From: Ampullaceana balthica
Lineage: Eukaryota > Mollusca > Gastropoda > Lymnaeidae
NCBI GenBank assembly: GCA_944989445.1
Contig: CALYLW010000139.1
Coordinates: 991,501-1,055,500 of the forward strand
Direction: 5' to 3'
DNA: 64,000 bases
Shown: positions 56,565 through 64,000 of the stretch, piece after piece
Layout of the letters: each line of letters opens with the position of its first letter
Position numbering within the stretch: position 1 is the stretch's first letter
Position numbers and translations under genes: made by a program
Notes under the pieces: model-generated
Seen by the model: the letters and a program-made list of their open reading frames with translations, nothing else
What the model was told of the DNA's origin: nothing
Databases searched by the model: none

Positions 56565-56845
56565 GTCTATTAACTTTCACCCTCTTCATCTCCAAGTAAA
56601 CTTGTCTCACTCTTTTAAACTCCTAGTAACCTTATGTCACTCTCTTAATCTCCTATTACCATTCTCTGTCTCTCTTCTTCTCTATATTTTCTTCTTTCAC
56701 TCTCTTCACCTCAAAGTACCATTTTTTCGCTCTCTTCATCTCTATGTTTTCTACTCTAGCTCTCTTCATCTCCAAGTACCATTCTCTCACTCTCCATATC
56801 TTCAAATACCATTCTCTCACTCTATTTATCTCCGTGTCCCACGCA
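56565..56845. repeat. About 32-bp diverged minisatellite (ctctcttcatctccaagtacc)
   Basis: Eight to nine loose copies of a unit with ctctcttcatctccaagtac and attctctcact. Plus-strand Ser/His/Leu-rich and minus-strand Glu/Arg-rich frames come from the repeat. Confidence 0.88.
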
Positions 56846-57184
56846 GTGAACAAGTCAGACCGTTGCTAGGTGATGATAATTAATAAAGAAAACCTCTGTA
56901 ACACATCTCTAACTGATGCGCTGATGATTGTATGATGATTGTGTGATTGCTATAAGGACTCCTAGCATGTGACAGGTGACTATGTCTCACTCAATCACCT
57001 GCCTTCACCCCCACCCTTCCTCGCCTCTCCATACCTGAGAGCCACACGTAAGCCGGAACAATTTGAGCTTTATGCCACACTCGGCCACAGATGACACTTC
57101 TGATCGTGCCTGCTCTTGGCTGTCACAGTGATGTATCTTTCAAGTGTGTGTGGGGCAGGCATTGGAACGGGGGCGCCAGAACCA
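56846..57184. other. Non-coding; moderately GC-rich
   Basis: Nothing recognised. The word gatgattgtatgatgattgtg is an internal short duplication near 56925. Confidence 0.4.
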
Positions 57185-57300
57185 TCGACTGGGGCGCTGG
57201 CCAATGGGAAACCGCTTCTGTCGGAATATTGCTAAAAGCCCCCATATCAGCATTAATGGTTGTAAAACTGTAATAGTAATGTTATAGTGAATGTTCAGTG
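57185..57300. repeat. Left arm of a diverged 110-bp inverted repeat
   Basis: Contains ggccaatgggaaacc, atattgctaaaagcccc and cattaatggttgtaaaac. The same order appears inverted at 58145-58262. It flanks, with the right arm, an 840-bp GC-rich block. Confidence 0.75.
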
Positions 57301-57399
57301 TATGAAGAGTTACAATTATTTGTTTTGATAGAATAAAGGTCATGAAAACTTGTGGAATCACTGATATTTTGGTGATGTGTGGTTTAACATATCTAATCT

Positions 57400-57960
57400 A
57401 ATGACATCTTTAGAGCTATCCCAATACTCAGAACATCCGTCTCCAACAAACAGATGTGGAGGGGAAAAAACTCTCACTCATCTAATGACAACAAGTTGAA
57501 ACTCCAATGTTAACAACTGGCCACTCTTAATCTAAACCCCACCCCCCTCCCCGGCCACCACTCCAACCTTGTAGATATTCCCGTGTCATCTGGTGATGCA
57601 AGGACCGGACAGACGCCATATTGGATGTCACCGGAAGTGGTCAGAGCATGATGGAAAAGTGCCAGAATCCGTGTGTCGTCTGGCCGCGCCCTGTCAGTTC
57701 CACCTCCATAAGCGGCGATGTATTGTAATTGAACATTGAACTGTCGCCAGGGCGTGACGTATTGAGACGCTTGTAATCGCTCCCGGCCCGTGCAGGGATC
57801 AATTTCACTCCTGGTGAGCACGCATCCGAGGTCAAACCAGACCCGTGACCTCTCTGACGACGCCGGAAATGAATAGTCGCGTTATGTCATCTGCAGCAGC
57901 GCTTTTTTTAATCCGTCAATTTTCCAGCTCATCTGGCGAAACGACTGGCCCCGGTGGTAA
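57400..57960. promoter_or_regulatory. Candidate conserved regulatory block inside an inverted repeat
   Basis: GC-balanced, repeat-poor. Words include gccatattggatgtcaccgg, gcgccctgtcagttcc, cgaggtcaaaccagacccg and cgtgacctctctgacg; GAGGTCA and TGACCTC are good nuclear-receptor half-sites. Open frames at 57510-57835 (minus) lack any known domain. Regulatory role inferred. Confidence 0.35.
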
Positions 57961-58144
57961 AAGTTAATGGAAAGATGGCGGACGGAAGTCAGAAGGAGGC
58001 TGGTAAATAAATGGGTAGGGTGAGTGAGCCTGTTGGAAGGGAGTGATGTAAAGGAATTGGTAAAGTGAAAAATAAGTGAAATGCCAGAAAATGGCCTATA
58101 ATAAATTAATAAAACTAATTGTAATGGATGTAATTCTTCATATA

Positions 58145-58262
58145 TTGAACATGTACTATATTTTGACTCTACCATAATAGTTTTACTGCAATTAATGGTG
58201 ATACAGGGGCTTTTAGCAATATCTTATCGAATGGTTTGCCAATGGCCAACACTCTAAGTTAA
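58145..58262. repeat. Right arm of the diverged 110-bp inverted repeat
   Basis: Read in reverse complement it gives ggccattggcaaacc, atattgctaaaagcccc, ccattaattgcagtaaaac, parallel to the left arm at 57185-57300 with substitutions and small indels. Confidence 0.75.
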
Positions 58263-58314
58263 CATTCATTGGGCTGTACTTAATATATTACTTATTTCAT
58301 AGATTATAGATTAA

Positions 58315-58680
58315 CTAGTTTGTGCTGCGGCGCCGTGGCGCCTGTGGCGCCCCCTTTTTTATGGGCGCCTACGGCGCCCACCTTTTTCAAAAGCCCAACT
58401 AACTCATACTTTCCTTGTATGATAAATACGTAATATTAAAATTTCTTAAATGTACAAAAAGTATTTTATAATGGTTTTTTATTTTATTTTTATTATTTTA
58501 TTTTTTATGTCAAAAGCCCAAGTAACTTATCCTTGTATGAAATATTCCTGAAAATTAAACAAAGCATTTATATAATAATTTTTACAGTGCTAATCACCAC
58601 ACGGTTTTTAAACTAATTTTCGAAAGCAGCGCACCAAATTACTGCACCAAAAAATAACTATTTGCGTCAATCAGCACTGC
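58315..58680 (-). mobile_element. Helitron-like element, 3' part
   Basis: The minus-strand 3' end GGCGCCGCAGCACAAACTAG stops at 58315 before T. Inside are GGCGCC palindromes, then actaactcatactttccttg and aagcccaagtaacttatcc, matching 43512 read backwards. It breaks off near 58680, next to the tandem array. Confidence 0.83.
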
Positions 58681-58695
58681 CTACAACGCAAAATT

Positions 58696-60865
58696 TAATA
58701 AAAAAAACCCGTAAAAACAAAGTTTTTGACTATAAATCCCTTATATATGAGACATAACTAACAGTATTGATTATTTTCAAACATTTACAGACTGAATCTG
58801 TCTTAACACAAGTTTGCTTCATAACCCTAGGGGGGGAGGGGTGGGTGGGAGGGGGAGAGGGGAAAAGTCTGGTCACCGATTCGCTTGACCGAGCTCAGAG
58901 TGACACGTAAAATGTAAACAAAAGCGCACCGTCGTTTCGTTGGGTCGCCTCAATGCTCAAACTTTCACGTGGCAAAAAAACAATAACAAATCGTGAATTT
59001 AAATTACATACCTCATATAAGGATAAACTAAAAATGCATTAATTTAATTACGGTACGTTCGATCGATCTGAAATTTTGATACGATGCATTGTTAGGTAAG
59101 ACGGGTCCGTGTGCCAAATTTCAGTTCGATCGGATTATTGGAAGTGGGTCATTTTTGACTTCTGTTTTTCCGCCCGCCCATGAGACGGCGGTGAAGTTAA
59201 TATAAGGGATTTAATAAAACAAACCCGTAAAAACAAAGTTTTTGACTATAAATCCCTTATATATGAGACATAACTAACAGTATTGATTATTTTCAAACAT
59301 TTACAGACTGAATCTGTCTTAACTCAAGTTTGCTTCATAACCCTAGGGGGGGGAGGGTGGGTGGGGTGGGAGGGGGAGAGGGGAAAAGTCTGGTCACCGA
59401 TTCGCTTGACCGAGCTCAGAGTGACACGTAAAATGTAAACAAAAGCGCACCGTCGTTTCGTTGGGTCGCCTCAATGCTCAAACTTTCACGTGGCAAAAAA
59501 ACAATAACAAATCGTGAATTTAAATTACATACCTCATATAAGGATAAACTAAAAATGCATTAATTTAATTACGGTACGTTCGATCGATCTGAAATTTTGA
59601 TACGATGCATTGTTAGGTAAGACGGGTCCGTGTGCCAAATTTCAGTTCGATCGGATCATTGGAAGTGGGTCATTTTTGACTTCTGTTTTTCCGCCCGCCG
59701 AGCCCATGAGAGATGAGACGAGAGACGGCTGAAGTTAATATAAGGGATTTAATAAAACAAACCCGTAAAAACAAAGTTTTTGACTATAAATCCCTTATAT
59801 ATGAGACATAACTAACAGTATTGATTATTTTCAAACATTTACAGACTGAATCTGTCTTAACTCAACTTTGCATCATAACCCTAGTGGGGGGGGAGGGGGT
59901 GGGGTGGGGGAGGGGTGGGTGGGGGGAGAGGGGAAAAGTCTGGTCACCGATTCGCTTGACCGAGCTCAGAGTGACACGTAAAATGTAAACAAAAGCGCCC
60001 GTCGCTTCGTTGGGTCGCCTCAATGCGTCAGCTCAAAATTTCACGTGGCAAAAAAACAATAACAAATCGTGAATTTAAATTACATACCTCATATAAGGAT
60101 AAACTAAAAATGCATTAATTTAATTACGGTACGTTCGATCGATCTGAAATTTTGATACGATGCATTGTTAGGTTAGACGGGTCCGTGTGCCAAATTTCAG
60201 TTCGATCGGATCATGGGAAGTGGGTCATTTTTGACTTCTGTTTTTCCGCCTGCCGAGCCCAAGACAGAGAGAGATGATGACAGACAGAGACGGCTGCGAA
60301 GTTAATATAAGGGATTTAAAAAAAAACCCGTAAAAACAAAGTTTTTGACTATAAATCCCTTATATATGAGACATAACTAACAGTATTGATTATTTTCAAA
60401 CATTTACAGACTGAATCTGTCTTAACACAAGTTTGCTTCATAACCCTAGGGGGGGAGGGGTGGGTGGGAGGGGGAGAGGGGAAAAGTCTGGTCACCGATT
60501 CGCTTGACCGAGCTCAGAGTGACACGTAAAATGTAAACAAAAGCGCACCGTCGTTTCGTTGGGTCGCCTCAATGCTCAAACTTTCACGTGGCAAAAAAAC
60601 AATAACAAATCGTGAATTTAAATTACATACCTCATATAAGGATAAACTAAAAATGCATTAATTTAATTACGGTACGTTCGATCGATCTGAAATTTTGATA
60701 CGATGCATTGTTAGGTAAGACGGGTCCGTGTGCCAAATTTCAGTTCGATCGGATTATTGGAAGTGGGTCATTTTCGACTTTTGTTTTTCCGCCCGCCGAG
60801 CCCATGAGATGATGAGAGAGAGACAGAGACGGCCGCGAAGTTAATATAAGGGATTTAAAAAAGCA
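58696..60865. repeat. Four tandem copies of a unit of about 520-560 bp bounded by inverted repeats
   Basis: Copies begin near 58700, 59217, 59758 and 60322 with aacccgtaaaaacaaag, then tgactataaatcccttatat, and each ends gttaatataagggattta. The boundary words tataaatcccttata and tataagggattta are inverted, so every unit has short terminal inverted repeats. Units are nearly identical except for a variable G-rich tract (ggggggaggggtgggtggg type, in each copy about 150 bp in) and a variable gagatgagacgagagac-like end. A last partial word runs to 60865. No coding frame. Diverged relatives at 30480-31130 and 50322-50692. Confidence 0.95.
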
Positions 60866-61400
60866 GAGTGATTTCCCTCAACGTTAAGCGGCATTGAAAA
60901 ATGAGCGTAAATATATAATATATGAGGAACCAGGAAATTATCAGATAACATTGCGTCTCTATAGATTATTATTGTGAGAATTAAAGGGAAATATAAGAGA
61001 GGTGTGTGTTTTTGTATATTATCCTATTGAGTTATATATATGCAATGGTTCAGCGGCGTAGCGTGGGTATGGGCCACCCGGGGCAGAACCCAGGTTTGCC
61101 GCCCCCCACTGGAAAATATGTAAATGTTATTAAAAAAAAAGACAATGTTTATTAGAAATTAATAATAAGAACACTATACATTTTTATGTTAGAAATAAAT
61201 ATATGAGCTTTCATTTCTTGATTATAAATGAAGTTTTCTATTGTTCCTCGTGGTACAATGTTAAATCCCCATGCTCAATAGCCAAAATAATATTGTTGAT
61301 GGCAATTAATTTTTCATTAACTTAATTTTAAAGAAGCTTCTCTCACAGCTGACATTACTTATGACAGTTGTAAGAAATGTTCACTATTAACAAAGAATGT
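60866..61400. other. Non-coding; single hAT-like end at 61052
   Basis: At 61052 CAGCGGCGTAGCGTGGG, followed by gccgccccccactgg, looks like the left end of a hAT element (compare CAGTGGCGTAAC at 23941). No inverted partner was found. The rest is AT-rich. Confidence 0.5.
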
Positions 61401-61600
61401 TAGGCAGGGTAACTTCGAGCATACATATTTTAATAAACAAATAATTACATTAGGCAGGGTAACTTAAAGCATAAATATCTTAATAAACAACAAAGTATAT
61501 TAGGCAGGGTAACTTCGAGCATAACTATTTTAATTAACAACAAAGTATATTAGGCAGGGTAACTTCGAGCATAAATATTTTAATAAACAATAAATCAAGC
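61401..61600. repeat. 50-bp tandem repeat, four copies
   Basis: The word taggcagggtaacttcgagc recurs at 61401, 61451 (with aaagc), 61501 and 61551, exact 50-bp period, ending in taataaacaacaaagtatat. Confidence 0.97.
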
Positions 61601-62539
61601 GGGATGGAATTCATTAATTCATTTTTTTACCCGTGAGGTAAAATAATCCTTGCTTTACAATTTCATGTGAGATTATTCAATACTCTAATTTAGGTTAGGA
61701 AAAATTTCAAAGTCTAATAGCTTAAGTGGTGCACGAAAATTATATCAGTTTTCCGAATTCTGTAACTGCCAATACCAACAGTAAGCTCATGTTATGAAGA
61801 ATACAACTTTCCCAACAACTGTTTTTTTTCACTTAACATGATTAAATATTCGCTTTGATCGCCAAAAATTTACTCCCTCGTACTTTGACTGGAATATTCA
61901 ATAAAAAGAATGAGATCTCAACATAAAATTTTAGCAAAAGTCAAAGAATCCTTAAGTATTTAATTAGTTTCACTGTAAGTAGCCTCTGCAAATAATTTTG
62001 ATTAGCAATATAATTTTATAAATTATTTCGGGTATCATTAATTTAATAAAATACATGTTTCCAGAAAGTACATATTTTCAAATGTCAAAAAAAAATAAAA
62101 AATTAGAAAATAAAAAGATTTCATTGTGACAATCTAAGTTCCTGCGCATGTTCGCATGTTTAGCTTTTCGTTAGCCAGTAACAGTTCTTTTTATAGCTTT
62201 CAAAATAACCTCAAAATAGCTCCATCATATATTCAATATTTGTATCCTGAAGTCATTTTAATGCATTGCCTGTAGCAACAACTAGATTTTTCCCAATGTA
62301 GTCTGGACATGGAAGATAATGCGTAACACCGTTCTAGCCCTTAAAAATAGAGAGTTCATTTCTGTTGGAGCAGCATGTAAACAAATAGACTTTAAAGAAC
62401 AGTTTGAGCAAAGTACTTAATTAACATTGAGAATTATGTTTTTGAGTCTTTCTTGAACTCTTGTATACTTTCCAGCCACGAAGAAGTATTAACATACTAT
62501 TGCCTCTATTGTCCATTGTTTTAAGACCATCAGTTTATC
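61601..62539. other. Non-coding, AT-rich
   Basis: Nothing recognised apart from AT-rich sequence. It may be the interior of the element whose end is at 61052. Confidence 0.45.
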
Positions 62540-63859
62540 CAGGCCCGGACGTAAGAGACCCAGGGCCCCTAGGCCCTTTTGACATTTGGGCCCGCCAACC
62601 ATCTAGAAGCTATTTTGGAAATTTAGCAAATTAAATCCACTAGTAAAGAACATATATTTTTACGAAAATCTATAAAATTTATAGAATCTTACGACGAACT
62701 TTCTTCTGTGCAAAAGAACGAATGGCTTCATCATAGTCAATCGACTGCATAATTTCTGTCTCTAAGTACATTACACACAGTAAACTGAGCCTGTTCTCTC
62801 CTATGTTAGATCTTAAGTAATTCTTTACTCTCTTTAGCGCTGAGAACGACCGTTCTGCTGAGCAGTTTGACGCTGGTGTGCACAACAGCATTCGGAGCGA
62901 TTATCCTACGTTTGAATAAAAATACAAAAAGCCTTTTCCCAATAAGTATCAGTAAAGATTCAGTGACGACAATTTTACAACTTCATAATTGGACGACAAA
63001 TGTGCTTGCAGGTGCTGACACTCCTCGTCTTCCAAAGTCCTTTTCAAATCCCCCGGATAAAAAATTATAAGGCTTCTTGCTCCTTCACGGATGTCTTTAG
63101 ATTCCAAACGATGTATATAGTTTCGTAAGAAAGTCAAATTTTTACTTACCTCATAAGCAGATCCGCGTCTCCGTAGTTCTGTAATTAGTCTATCTATAAT
63201 GACGAAAAAATTGTTCCTCTGAATCTTTCCCTGCCAGAGAGTTTGGTCTCGTTTAATTTTACTTCGTCGAACTGGACTTCACGCTTACGTTTTCTCTGCG
63301 TTTTCACAGGATTTTTCAATAAATTTCGACTCATAATAATCAAAGATACTGGGTTTCCTGAGTGTTCTAGGTATGTTACCATGATACAGTTCAACGATCG
63401 TACCCAGGTCGAAGTTAACAGATTGGAGTGATTTGCTTGCTTTGTTAAACCTTTCAAAATGTCATTCCAGGGAAGTGACAAAAAGCAAGTTTCCATCAAG
63501 TCTAATGAATTCAGAAGATCTGAAGCCTCAGAGCGCGTATACAGTTTTTCATTTGCATCATTTGCAATTATCTGAAGAGCTGCCATGATCTCTATCACTA
63601 TCAGAGATAGAGAAATATTAGGCATCCTTTATATCAGTCACCGTTGTATTTATTATCTTTTCTGCCATGATATTGATAATTTTATCGTATATTTTTGACG
63701 AAATATATGATGTTATGCCACTTCCTTTTTTAATGGAACGTTTTATGTGCAAGTCTAGAAGAGGATTGAACTCAGCCAAAAGATTCCACCACCGGGGCCC
63801 CTAGGCTGGCTGGGGCCCTAGGCCAGGTCCTTGTAGGCCTAGGCAGAAATCTGGCCCTA
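62540..63859 (-). mobile_element. hAT transposon relic with decayed ends
   Basis: Ends CAGGCCCGGACGTAAG (62540) and, inverted, TAGGGCCAGATTTCTG (63859) match partially, and each is followed by ggggcccctaggc-like words. Flanks agtttatc (62532-62539) and tgcttatc (63860-63867) agree at six of eight bases. The interior codes for a broken ZMYM1-like transposase. At 1.3 kb it is far shorter than an intact element, so large parts are deleted. Confidence 0.85.
62679..63625 (-). pseudogene. hAT transposase fragment (ZMYM1-like, C-terminal half)
   Basis: Three minus-strand frames follow each other along one transposase. 63625-63194 (IIANDANEKLYTRSEASDLL, FLSLPWNDILKGLTKQAN) continues after a shift near 63215 with VIIDRLITELRRRGSAYEVS and joins 63137-62949 (LTFLRNYIHRLESKDIREG). 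After a gap comes 62891-62679 with the hAT C-terminal dimerisation motif (TPASNCSAERSFSALKRVKN and RSNIGENRLSLLCV). The SERSFS-type block is the best known signature of hAT transposases. The N-terminal zinc finger and the first catalytic blocks are absent. Not functional. Confidence 0.88.
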
Positions 63860-64000
63860 TGCTTATCTGTTATCCGTCTCAATTTCTATTTTAATGTAAG
63901 GTCCGTGTCTCATTTTTGGAAACCTTAATGTTAATATGTTGGACACTCTCAATCTCGCTGCACTTCTAGTAATCGCACATTTTCATCTGCAGCTTCGGGA
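63860..64000. other. Non-coding window end
   Basis: No feature recognised. Confidence 0.5.

Noticed and set aside
56563..56883. 106-codon Ser/His/Leu-rich frame
   Set aside because: A diverged 32-bp minisatellite; opposite strand equally open.

Overview
This is a eukaryotic nuclear window, not a prokaryotic one. Genes are split into short exons with GT-AG introns, most of the sequence is AT-rich and non-coding, and it carries many microsatellites, minisatellites and decayed transposons (hAT MITEs, Helitrons, a CR1/Jockey-like LINE, cut-and-paste elements). The nuclear receptor type and the transposon mix suit an invertebrate bilaterian. A mollusc or other lophotrochozoan is my best guess, but nothing in the window proves the phylum.

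The only confidently recognised gene is a nuclear receptor of the PNR group (NR2E3 / fly Hr51 / nematode fax-1) on the minus strand. Four coding exons are visible, in transcript order 17540-17396 (N-terminus, inferred), 2502-2314 (Ser/Pro-rich), 1268-1154 (first zinc finger, P-box CNGCSG) and 146-43 (second zinc finger). All junction phases agree (1, 1, 2, then 1 leaving the window). The ligand-binding-domain exons must lie beyond position 1. Intron 1 is about 14.9 kb; introns 2 and 3 are about 1 kb each.

Three features of this gene stand out. Intron 3 opens with a minisatellite whose unit repeats the real 5' splice site. Intron 1 holds a perfect 16-bp array with 32 CACGTG E-boxes. An everted GGTCA palindrome lies just upstream of the proposed start codon.

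From about 17.6 kb to 64 kb no second gene is established. The region is a desert in which GC-richer, complex, ORF-poor blocks (about 21.2, 27.6-28.3, 32.6-33.3, 41.0-41.7, 51.0-51.7, 53.3-54.3 and 57.5-57.9 kb) alternate with repeats. A plausible reading is a regulatory landscape upstream of a developmental transcription factor, which needs comparison with other genomes. One possible lone terminal exon of an unknown plus-strand gene is at 39379-39545.

Mobile elements by region: hAT-type MITEs of three families (7567, 9140, 13392, 22874, 38269, 52567, 54824, 55070), several with 8-bp target duplications; Helitron-like elements (15.8, 16.1, 24.5, 29.8, 35.0, 42.4, 45.0 and 58.3 kb), several ending in a hairpin plus CTAG next to T; a dead LINE with a MITE inside it (21.8-23.8 kb); two hAT transposase relics (23.9-24.45 and 62.54-63.86 kb); a 3.1-kb inverted-repeat transposon with a frameshifted gene (45417-48493); and four tandem copies of a unit of about 0.54 kb bounded by inverted repeats (58.7-60.9 kb). 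Nested insertions allow parts of the order of arrival to be read.
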